From contig CAJJDO010000037.1 of assembly GCA_905183005.1 (NCBI GenBank), forward strand, positions 369,140-433,139: 64,000 bases of DNA, read 5' to 3'. The stretch comes from Paramecium pentaurelia. Lineage: Eukaryota > Ciliophora > Oligohymenophorea > Peniculida > Parameciidae. Positions 13,713 to 23,206 of the stretch are shown in pieces (positions within the stretch are counted from its first letter, which is position 1; each line of letters starts with the position of its first letter). The translations under genes and the position numbers were made by a program. The notes beneath the pieces were generated by a model, which saw only the letters and a list, made by a program, of their open reading frames with translations, searched no databases and was not told the DNA's origin.

Positions 13713-15125
13713 ATGAATTCTCCCAGCAGTCCAAATAGGGTGATTAATAATTAATTCCGTTTAAAGAAAAAATTATCAGCAGGGTCATATGGAGTAGTAT
13801 TTGAAGCAGAGGACATTATTAAAAATCAAATGGTTGCTGTGAAAATAGAGAAAAAAGAAAAGAATTCAACTTTGGATAGAGAAATACATATTTTAACAAG
13901 ATTATAAGGCACTTAAGGAGTTCCTAAATTAATCTGGAGTGGAACTGACAATAATTCAAATGTTTTAGTGTAATAGTTATTGAGTAAAGATATTGGGGCT
14001 TATCTAAAAGAATATAGAAAGTTTTCACTAAAATCAGTGTTAATAATAACTGATTACTTATTATAAGTTATAAGAAGAATTCATAACAAATCAGTAGTGC
14101 ATAGAGACTTGAAACCAGAAAATATAATGTACCATTCTAAACAAATATATATCGTGGATTATGGGATTAGCAAATTATATAGAGATAATAACTTAAAGCA
14201 TGTGTAAATAATTTAGATTGATTTGATATTAGTCCTTTTAAAGATGGAAGATCTTTTGTGGGTACAACAAGGTATGCTTCTATAGCAGCTCATAAGGGAT
14301 ATGAAATAGGAAGGAAAGATGATTTGGAATCAATAATTTATATTGATATTCTCATGCTAAAAGGGTATATTTAAATGGTTAACTTAGAATTTAGATCTTT
14401 GCCATGGTAAAACATGTTAGGTTAGAATAATAAGGAAAGACAAAAATAAGTAGGTGAAAAGAAAATTAAGATGACACCTTAAGAAATTTGTGTAGACTTA
14501 CCTATAGAATTTGCAAAAGCCTTAGAGTATATATATATATTTATATAATAACATAGTTATATAAGATCCTTGTAATATTAAAGTGATCCTGATTATGATT
14601 TTTTGATTTAGTTATTTAGGAAATTAGCTTAGTCTAGGAAAATAGATTATGATGATGTTTATGATTGGACAGTTTAGAATAATAACTTAAATAGTATTAA
14701 TCAAAAATAAGAAAACTAGATTATATAGGTTGCTTCTTTATAATAGTTTGAAAGAACTCCTTTTTCAAAATAAAATAAATGGTAAATTATGAAATAAATA
14801 ATGATAGTCATTCATTGAAAGTACCTTCTACATAGGATATTTTATAGGAAAGAAAGAAATCATTTTAAAATACTTCATAAATATAGTTATTAAAACCAGA
14901 TGATTTTAATAAGTCAATAGAAAATACTTATTAATTAAGTCAGATGGTAAATGAATGTGACTCGAAATAAGATTACATATCTCAGGATGATGATGCTGTT
15001 GATACTTTATTTACTAGATATAATACATTAAAAAAATAGAATATAGAAATGTACATTTTATCTATTAAATTAGACATCACCCTTAGAATGAATAAAAGGC
15101 ATCAAGTGGATTCAAAAATTTGTGA
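13713..15125 (+). CDS. Casein kinase 1-like Ser/Thr kinase
   Basis: A 424-residue kinase from six exons: 13713-14203, 14233-14364, 14395-14526, 14557-14781, 14808-15050 and 15074-15125. Visible motifs: the P-loop KLSAGSYGVVFEAED, the VAVKIE lysine, the catalytic loop VVHRDLKPENIMY, and VDYGISKLYRD (DYG in place of DFG). CK1 hallmarks follow: HVPFKDGRSFVGTTRYASI, the RKDDLES box, LKGSLPWQ, and DYIRSLQYQSDPDYDFLI. Introns were placed because each splice rebuilds one of these motifs. Two introns (14365-14394, 14527-14556) are 30 nt with no in-frame TGA, so a retained intron would only insert ten residues. The C-terminal ~120 residues are low-complexity and unlike other CK1s. Cytosolic or cortex-associated signalling kinase; substrates unknown. 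Confidence 0.9.
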
Positions 15126-15669
15126 ATATAATGCTCAAAACTATTTATTTTATTTTAAAAACTTATAAATCTTATATATTATGAAATATCTAATATTTGA
15201 GATATAAATCTTAGAATATAGTAAAAAGTAGTTAAATTTAAATTTTGATTTAATTTTAGATATAAACCAAATATGATATCATTTAGTTATGAATTGATGC
15301 TTCTTGGTATTGCTTTTTAGGGTTACTGAAAGTAGTTTGGAAATGGTTGATTCCAAATCTTGTTCTAATTATCAAGATTTATTAAATACCATCTGCTTCT
15401 TCTAATTATGAATTGGAACAAACTCCTTGTAAATTGATCATTCTTAAAATTTGAATGGTGGAACATAATTTGAATTAAGATGCCAATTTTTGATTTGCCC
15501 TTACATATGAATATATCTATACAATCGAAACTGCATTTTTATCTATTAGGTAGGTTTAATAATTGAGGATGAATAAACAATAGTCTTAGCAAGGCTCAAA
15601 AATCCCCGCATATTAAATTTTAATATTTTTATATATTATTATAAGTTGTAAAGGAGTATATTAATTAAA
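15126..15669. pseudogene. Possible gene relic, direction uncertain
   Basis: A stretch around 15280-15560 is richer in GC than the flanking spacers and gives protein-like pieces in broken frames. On the plus strand, TESSLEMVDSKSCSNYQDLL runs into TGA, and the next frame reads SASSNYELEQTPCKL. On the minus strand a ~110-codon frame includes RSRWYLINLDNQNKIWNQPF. No frame is open throughout and no intron set repairs it. It may be a decayed copy of a neighbouring gene; identity unknown. Confidence 0.25.
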
Positions 15670-17433
15670 ATGAATGATAATGTTATAGGAGAATATGAAT
15701 AACTTGAATTTGATAGTGAATCTCATGATTCAAAATTGATACCTCAACCACATCAATATGTAGAAGAAAATTTAGAAGACATAATAAAATAATAACCTAT
15801 ATTTTTTGAATAAGAAATTCAATCTGGAAATTTTAATTTGTTAATATTACATACACCTGAAAATTTAGATGAATTAGATTCAACAGGATATGCATTAATT
15901 CATCATGCAATTTCATTTGAAAGAATGGATATTATTAAATACTTACTTTTGAAAGGTGCAAATCCTTCAAATAAATCATAAATTGAATAAAGTTGTTTAA
16001 TGATGGCTTGTCATTTTGGAAACTAAGAATTGGTTAAACTTTTTATAGAATTAGGAAATAAGATTAATGAAATTGATAATTTATAATTTACTCCTTTGCT
16101 TTATGCAATAAAATGTAACTAATAATTAATTGCACTCTATTTAATTGCTCTATAAGCTAATACAGATGTAAAAGATAATGCTGGATGTACTATTATGCAT
16201 TGGGCTGCTTATACAAATGATGTCTATATGTTAAAATATTTTGAAGGTGATAAAACATATAATTAATTGGATTCTAAAGGTAAAACTCCATTAATGAGAG
16301 CTATTTCAAATTATTCAAATGATGCAGTTGAATATTTAATTAGGACATATCCAGATATTATGCCAAATAAAGAAATGGATTTAAAAACTTAAGCAATAAA
16401 AAAAATAGTAGAAAATGTGAAATACTAAGAATTTATAAAATAACATAATACAAGATTAGTATAATATATAACAATGGGTATAATTTATTTAATAATTGGA
16501 ATTCTTGTTGGATGTAATTTTTGGAGATTAAAAAATGATGATATTTATGGATATAGTATTTCTTTAATATCCTTAATTTTAACACTTTACAGTTTATTTT
16601 ATTGCATAATATTTTTATCTAAAACTACTAATAGACAAGATGAAGGCAAAAAAATATCTAAAAGTTTAGGACATCCTAAAATAAGTTATGAATGTCATCA
16701 TAAAAATGATGGTTAACATAGACATCATATATTAGAAGAAGAAATAAATATAGATGAAATTTAAGATGATTTAGAAAATAATAATTAATAAAATCAATCA
16801 GAATTGTTGAGAGCAGTAAAATTACATTTTGAAAAAGATGAATAATTTATTAATTTTGATATATCTAGAACTTGTCCTAAATGTAAAATCATTTAAAAAG
16901 CATAAGTGTATCATTGTGATCATTGTAATTAATGTGTAAAATATAATCTCATTTATTTAGGTAAAAGGATTTCAATTTCATTCAATCTATTTGAATAAAT
17001 GCATAAATAATACAAATCATTTTTTTTATGTCATTTTATTATTATCATACTTTATAACCTTTATAACTAATGTTTATGCAACATTTTATACATTATCTGA
17101 TAATCAAATCAGTATAACTTTATTATATTTCTTACCTGTGTTTTCAAATATTAGTACTATAGAATTACTAGCATATTATGGGATGATATTTGGTATATAT
17201 ATTATATCAATCAATTTAATATTATAGGTAATACTTATTAAAATATTTAGATTGTATGTGTTTTTTGTAATATGACTGAACATGAATTAATGAACACTGA
17301 ATAATATAAATATCTTTATGAACTTGTACTAATTAATGAATTTTATTTCATGAAACTAAGAAAAATTGGTGATATATTTGAAAATGTAAAATCTTACATT
17401 TGGAATCAATATAATGAATTAAGAATCTTGTGA
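15670..17433 (+). CDS. Ankyrin-repeat DHHC-like protein lacking the catalytic DHHC
   Basis: A 571-residue protein from three exons (15670-16935, 16961-17227, 17251-17433). Residues ~50-250 are ankyrin repeats (DSTGYALIHHAISFERMDII, DSKGKTPLMRAISNYSN). Two membrane segments follow (GIIYLIIGILVGCNFW and one near residue 300), then a cysteine-rich domain, then two more membrane segments, the AKR1/HIP14 layout. The domain fits the family spacing exactly: CPKC, nine residues, HC, DHC, NQC, four residues, then QFHS where DHHC should be, then five residues, C, four, N. The Cys that accepts palmitate is Ser, Asp is Gln and the first His is Phe. A later NMTEHE resembles the TTxE motif. It is therefore probably not an active S-acyltransferase but a scaffold or regulator. 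The 25-nt intron after the last zinc Cys does not touch the altered residues. Confidence 0.88.
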
Positions 17434-17539
17434 TAATAGCTTCACCTTATATTTAATTTAAAATAATAATACATTTATTATAATATAATTTTGATTTATT
17501 TTATTTCAAAATTTAATACTAAAATTAATTATATATATA

Positions 17540-18260
17540 ATGTAATCAGAAGCAAGATAAAAACAAAAGTTAGTCTTTTTAGGAAATTCATTTGTTGGTA
17601 AAACTAGTATAATTGAACGATTTGTTTAAAATACTTTTGATCCAAAATCTCAAGCTACTGTTGGAATAGATTTCATTAGTAAAAATATGATTATTGATGG
17701 TAAAACTATGCGTTTATTATTATGGGATACTGCAGGACAAGAAAGATTTCATTCATTAATTCCTGGATATGTTAGAGATGCTTAATGTGCTGTTATTGTA
17801 TTTGATGTAACATGTAATTTATTTTTATATTCTTAGCTAGACATTCTTTTGAAAGTTTGGATAGATGGTTCAAAGAAGTTAAATAAACAAGAGGCAATGA
17901 AGCTTTAATTGTCATTCTAGGAAATAAAATAGATTCAGAAAGAGTTGTTACTATAGATGAAGCAAGAGAATATGCTATGAAAAAAGATATTCTCTATTAT
18001 GAGGTGAGTGCTAAAACAGGTAAAGGAATTGAAGAAGCTATGGAATAAATTTGTTTAGCATTACCCACAGACCATTCTCTTCTTATAACATAATCATAAG
18101 GTATACTTATTTCAATTATTTTATAGTAAATTAATCATAATTTGAACAGTAAACAGTGGCATCCAACAGAAAACCTGTTCATTTAGATTAAAATGGACTT
18201 AAATAATTCTAATAACCAACAGCAATTAAAAATAATCAATGCTGTGCTAAATCTTAATGA
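17540..18260 (+). CDS. Rab6-like small GTPase
   Basis: A 223-residue Rab from three exons (17540-17813, 17837-18100, 18127-18260). G1 is GNSFVGKTS, switch I has ATVGIDFISK, G3 is WDTAGQERFHSLIPGYVRDA, G4 is GNKID and G5 is EVSAKTG. The IGIDF-type effector loop and the SLIPxYxRD sequence after the G3 box are Rab6-subfamily features, pointing to Golgi or retrograde traffic. The C terminus NNQCCAKSQ carries the CC pair for double geranylgeranylation, although four residues follow it. The first 23-nt intron was placed to give DVTSRHSFES; the second is 26 nt. Confidence 0.9.
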
Positions 18261-18276
18261 AATATTTTTACCTTAT

Positions 18277-18281
<5 letters not shown>

Positions 18282-18312
<31 letters not shown>
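18282..18312. repeat. TA dinucleotide repeat
   Basis: About 31 bp of alternating T and A immediately upstream of the duplicated PX-gene segment. Such tracts stop assemblers and probably explain the nearby contig join. Confidence 0.85.
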
Positions 18313-18315
<3 letters not shown>

Positions 18316-19362
18316 TAATAGTATTTCATATGGATAACCTTCTTGATTGTATATTCTATTTAAATAACTATTTAGCTCAAAAAATTGAAGCCATGATTAA
18401 TAATCGAATGAAAGATATATTCTAACATAATTCATCAAATAAAGAAATCTTTAATCTATTATCAGAGCAATAATAAGAAATTTCATAAGTTATTTTAGTT
18501 GATGATCCTATTTATTAAAATTCACATTATTATTACCCAATCAAATCTGGGAACATTACTGTATTAAGAAGATATGGAGATTTTTAATTACTCTCAGAAT
18601 ATTTATTTAAAAATAATCCTGAAATTATATAAAAATCATTACCTCCTAAGGAATCTGGATATAATTATTTAAGGAGTTATGTTTAAGAGAATAGATAGAT
18701 TTTGAATGAAAGAAAGGAGAAATTTTAAATTTACCTTAATGATATTAAAAAGTAATTACCTAAAAATGATATTTTTATTAAATTTCTTGGAGAATAAGAA
18801 TATTTTATTCAAATAATGTAAAATGTTGATCCACAATTAATTCTTGAATAAGGATATTTATAAAAAATTAAGAAATTATATGAATCATCTTGGTTGATAT
18901 CACATAATAAAGATGAATAATTAAAAGAGTTTTGGTAATTATTATAAACCAAGATTATGCATTTAGATTAAATGTAATAAATCATATTAATTATTTTAGT
19001 TAAACTTTTTTAGTTATTTTATATTTAAATTTACAACACAAAACAAAATCATCATAAGTATCTCTTTAGAACAAAGAAATTTAAGATTTAATTAATAATA
19101 TTATTGAAAATGAATAACTCTATTAAAATGACATAATTGTTAATAAAATAGAAAGATTAACTAAAAAAATTAGTGAAATTGTAGAACTATTCCCTAATGT
19201 AAGATAGGATAAATAATAATTTGAATCTTATGATAATCTATTAGAAGAATGCAATAAGTTGATAAAAAATATACTTAAAGAAATTTTACAATGAAAAATA
19301 TAAATTAGTAATACTAATATGTATCAATCTTATTATATTATTTTATCTATTTCTTCTTCCTA
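18311..19362. repeat. Copy 1 of an exact 1,052-bp duplication left of an N
   Basis: Identical to 19364-20415 and ending directly at the N at 19363. It begins at the end of the TA repeat and contains the whole PX gene and the 3' tip of the convergent minus-strand locus. Same architecture as the 10.8-12.9 kb case. Confidence 0.9.
18330..19294 (+). CDS. PX-domain (sorting-nexin-like) protein, copy 1
   Basis: A 312-residue protein from exons 18330-18973 and 19000-19294 (26-nt intron). After a helical N terminus, residues ~55-165 form a PX domain: VILVDDPIYQNSHYYYPIKS, the phosphoinositide-contacting LRRYGDFQLLSEYL, and the SLPPKES proline-rich loop. The rest is helical (LTKKISEIVELFPNVRQDK), consistent with a sorting-nexin-type BAR or coiled-coil tail. 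It probably binds PI3P membranes in endosomal traffic, fitting its neighbour Rab6 though co-function is inference. The same gene is repeated at 19383-20347 in an N-centred duplication; probably only one copy is real. Confidence 0.85.
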
Positions 19363-19363
19363 N
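19363..19363. other. Single N joining two contig ends
   Basis: One ambiguous base between two identical 1,052-bp segments; likely scaffold join. Confidence 0.85.
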
Positions 19364-20415
19364 TAAATTAATAGTATTTCATATGGATAACCTTCTTGAT
19401 TGTATATTCTATTTAAATAACTATTTAGCTCAAAAAATTGAAGCCATGATTAATAATCGAATGAAAGATATATTCTAACATAATTCATCAAATAAAGAAA
19501 TCTTTAATCTATTATCAGAGCAATAATAAGAAATTTCATAAGTTATTTTAGTTGATGATCCTATTTATTAAAATTCACATTATTATTACCCAATCAAATC
19601 TGGGAACATTACTGTATTAAGAAGATATGGAGATTTTTAATTACTCTCAGAATATTTATTTAAAAATAATCCTGAAATTATATAAAAATCATTACCTCCT
19701 AAGGAATCTGGATATAATTATTTAAGGAGTTATGTTTAAGAGAATAGATAGATTTTGAATGAAAGAAAGGAGAAATTTTAAATTTACCTTAATGATATTA
19801 AAAAGTAATTACCTAAAAATGATATTTTTATTAAATTTCTTGGAGAATAAGAATATTTTATTCAAATAATGTAAAATGTTGATCCACAATTAATTCTTGA
19901 ATAAGGATATTTATAAAAAATTAAGAAATTATATGAATCATCTTGGTTGATATCACATAATAAAGATGAATAATTAAAAGAGTTTTGGTAATTATTATAA
20001 ACCAAGATTATGCATTTAGATTAAATGTAATAAATCATATTAATTATTTTAGTTAAACTTTTTTAGTTATTTTATATTTAAATTTACAACACAAAACAAA
20101 ATCATCATAAGTATCTCTTTAGAACAAAGAAATTTAAGATTTAATTAATAATATTATTGAAAATGAATAACTCTATTAAAATGACATAATTGTTAATAAA
20201 ATAGAAAGATTAACTAAAAAAATTAGTGAAATTGTAGAACTATTCCCTAATGTAAGATAGGATAAATAATAATTTGAATCTTATGATAATCTATTAGAAG
20301 AATGCAATAAGTTGATAAAAAATATACTTAAAGAAATTTTACAATGAAAAATATAAATTAGTAATACTAATATGTATCAATCTTATTATATTATTTTATC
20401 TATTTCTTCTTCCTA
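19364..20415. repeat. Copy 2 of the 1,052-bp duplication
   Basis: Identical to 18311-19362, then continuing into unique sequence. Confidence 0.9.
19383..20347 (+). CDS. PX-domain protein, copy 2 (probably the same gene)
   Basis: Exons 19383-20026 and 20053-20347 repeat copy 1 base for base, including the intron and the spacer. A genuine tandem duplication would be expected to show at least some differences and would not be centred on an N. If only one copy exists, this one joins directly to the convergent minus-strand locus downstream, 29 bp away. Confidence 0.6.
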
Positions 20416-21066
20416 TTTATTATTTTCTATTTCTATAATCTCAAATTCTTCATCTTAATCTTCATCCTCTTATTATTCAACTATTTATAAAAGTTATTAA
20501 TCTTTTTCATTTTCATTTTCTCTATTTATATCTTTTAATCCTGTTGTATACAATAAGCAATATATAAGCTATCTTCTCAATGAGTTCCCGAAAAGTCCAC
20601 CCCATGATCCAAACATCCACTCATATAAACCCATCTAGGCAAAAAATAAACTCACTTCTCTTATATTTGAATCATTTTTTCCACATAATTTTTTAATACT
20701 TTCTTCTACTAATCCAGTAGTATATGTCAAGCATAAAATAAATTTAGATTTTATAATATATATATATCAAATAAAAAACTAAATTAATTCTTTTTTTTTA
20801 TCAAATATTCAAACCATTAGAAACTAACATTAGTTACAAAATAGTTTTTTTCAAATTAAAGATGAGAAACCAATCTAAGTTTTTTAATTCACAATAAATC
20901 CTAATATGCTTCCTGTTGTACTTGCTACTATAACCCCTGTTGTTTAACATATTATTTCTCCTAAAAAAAATCCTGTTGTCATCCCTGTAGTAAAACCTGC
21001 TGTCGCACTTAATATTTAACATGCAGTAGAAAGGGGATACCTTTCATCTTGTTTTGGTTAAAACAT
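20377..21066 (-). CDS. Small membrane protein with repeated TTG motifs, model unresolved
   Basis: Two protein-like frames on the minus strand. The upstream one (21066 down to 20851, 71 codons) starts MFQPKQDERYPLSTACQILS and has a hydrophobic stretch with recurring TTG (GFTTGMTTGFFLGEIICQTT). The downstream one (about 20735 to 20377) contains LTYTTGLVEESIKKL, GLYEWMFGSWGGLFGNSLRR, another YTTG and an acidic tail rich in D/E. They look like parts of one Gly/Thr-rich membrane protein, but I found no canonical short intron joining them across 20740-20850. A possible 21-nt intron lies within the second part. It may be a longer intron, an undetected exon or decay. Family unknown. Its 3' end converges on the PX gene. 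Confidence 0.4.
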
Positions 21067-21332
21067 ATTCTTTATTTTATATAATAATCAATTTATGTTA
21101 AAATACATTTAAATTTATTTAAAAATTCTATTATTATATTATTAATTAACAGAACAGTAAATATAGAAATTTGTTATTATATTTCCATATAATTTTAAAT
21201 TCATGATTTAATTTTTTCCTTTACTATCAGTTTTGTTTAGATATAGTATTATTATTTTATTTAAAGTACTTATATTTTATCTAATGTCTATGAAAAGATT
21301 ATTAAATATGATAATATATATATATAGCTTTA

Positions 21333-23181
21333 TCATTCCTTATCAGACCCAGAGGATGCAGAATTTTCTGAGTCACTAGATTCATCTTATTTCTTTTTTT
21401 TCTTCTTTTTCTCCTTTTCTTTCTTTTTATCCTTCTAATTTTCCTTTTCCTTTGCATTCATTATCATTAATTATTAAACTGCATCAGCTAATTAAGCTGG
21501 TTTTTTAACGAAACGATTTACACCTTTATTTAGTTATAATTTAAATAAGGATACAAGATCATCATCTAAAAGTTTTACTAATTTAGGTGTGATATCATCT
21601 TCTTAATCTTGTAAAGCTTGAAAGGCTTTTTAAGCTTCTAATGCTTTATCTAAATCAGATTATTCTGGTTTTAAAATAGAACAATATTCATTTTCACTTG
21701 GTTTCATATGTAATCCCAATTTAGGTTTAGGTAAATAATCAAAAAGTTTGATTTAATCTGAATTTAATAATATCAATTTTAATTTATCAATTTCTTAAAG
21801 TTTTTTAATTATATAAGTAATATCTAGAGTATGGGTAATTTTACTCATAGAGAAATTAATTAAATCTCTTTTTCCACCTTTTTTACATTAACAACAACCA
21901 AAATAATCAAATAATTTTAAATCTAATTTACTTTCTTATTCTTAGAAAAATTAAGTAATATCATTAGATATTTAATCTAATAATTTAGATTTTTATTATT
22001 CATCATGTTCTGCCACTTTTGACATTCTATTAAATTTTTCAAGTTAAACTGATTTATTTAATATTTCTTTAACTTTTGAACTACCTCTATGTTCAGGATG
22101 TATTTTATTATCATAATCTAATTCAAAATTGAATAGTTCATTTAATAAAGCCACTCTATATGATAAATTATTGAATGGCATAATGAACAATAGGGAACAA
22201 AGAAAGATGATTTCCCAAAAACCTCCTATATCTCCTAAGAATTAATAGACTCTAGGATATGATCGTTAAGTAATCAAAGTTTTTTGATCAAGTGAAATAT
22301 TGATTTCAAAGATATGTTTATCATCATCTTTATCTAGAATAGTTTCAAAATAGTTAGAAATAGAAAGAATTGTTTCCTAATATTAATCTTGAATGATGTA
22401 TCCATTATCAGTTTATGTTTATTATGGTTAGAGAATGATATTCAATTTTTTGGCAAAGTTTGTCAGAGATGTAAGACTGAATGTTTTACCAATTAAGTAT
22501 GCTGGTGTTTTAAAATTAGATATATCTGTATTGGCTGATGTCATTTTAAATAGGAATTAATCACTATCTAATATATTTGGATATGTACATTAGGTACTAA
22601 GAATAATTTAATTATATACATTGAAGTGCATTATTTAACTATGATTTATAATGATTTATCTTTAGAGGATTCTAAACCACCTTCTATGGCAATTTAACCA
22701 ATGGAACTCCAATCTAAACAATACCAGATTTGATCCGACTTATCGAAGTAAGCATTCAAAGAAGGATCACTAAATTAGAAATCGATGCATTTTGTTAATG
22801 GGATTTCTTGAAAGATTGTACTATAAATAATTATTAATGTTAATACCTATCTACACCTCCAAGTGCTCCCTCTAGAATATAAGAGTCCAAAAGATCATAT
22901 CCTTTTTAAGCAATGGCAATGCTGAAATTTTAAGGAGTTAAATAAAATGCATTTTAATGCTCCTAATATTATGTATATGTGATAACACTGGGATTATTTC
23001 TTACTATAAGTGAAACCAGTCCACTATAATAAACCAGAATCACAAGACTCACAAGAATGGTTGTGAGAAAAACTCCTAAATATGTTCTATGTCCTTATTC
23101 TTTTAAAAGTAATAAACTGACAGGTCTAGTGTATACATTAAACTTTTTGAAAGCGTTGCTTAAAGATTATAGATTTGGCAT
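21333..23181 (-). CDS. Two-transmembrane protein of a ciliate family, function unknown
   Basis: A 599-residue protein from three exons split by introns at 22821-22846 (26 nt) and 22597-22619 (23 nt). The N terminus MPNLQSLSNAFKKFNVYTRP precedes a first membrane helix (TYLGVFLTTILVSLVILVYY). A ~250-residue extramembrane domain follows (YFDKSDQIWYCLDWSSIGQI), then a second helix (DIGGFWEIIFLCSLLFIMPF). The C-terminal ~260 residues hold a CC-x-C pair (FGCCQCKKGGKRDL) and end in a Lys-rich run followed by an acidic Ser-rich tail. I recall similar uncharacterised proteins being numerous in ciliates, but assign no function. Its start lies 25 bp downstream of the VPS13 stop on the same strand. Confidence 0.8.
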
Positions 23182-23206
23182 GAAAGAAAGTTAAAAATAA
23201 TTAATA

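Noticed and set aside
18282..18312. Telomere-proximal repeat
   Set aside because: It is a plain TA microsatellite; Paramecium telomeres carry C/A-rich repeats, none of which occur here.
19383..20347. A true tandem duplication of the PX gene
   Set aside because: Copies are identical through intron and spacer, and the junction is an N; an unmerged contig overlap explains this better.
20740..20850. Unexcised internal eliminated sequence between the two TTG-containing frames
   Set aside because: No matching TA-bounded ends with the usual consensus were found at the edges.
20834..21022. Minus-strand 62-codon frame in another phase
   Set aside because: Arg/Asn/Tyr-rich composition typical of an off-frame reading; the overlapping frame with TTG motifs reads better.
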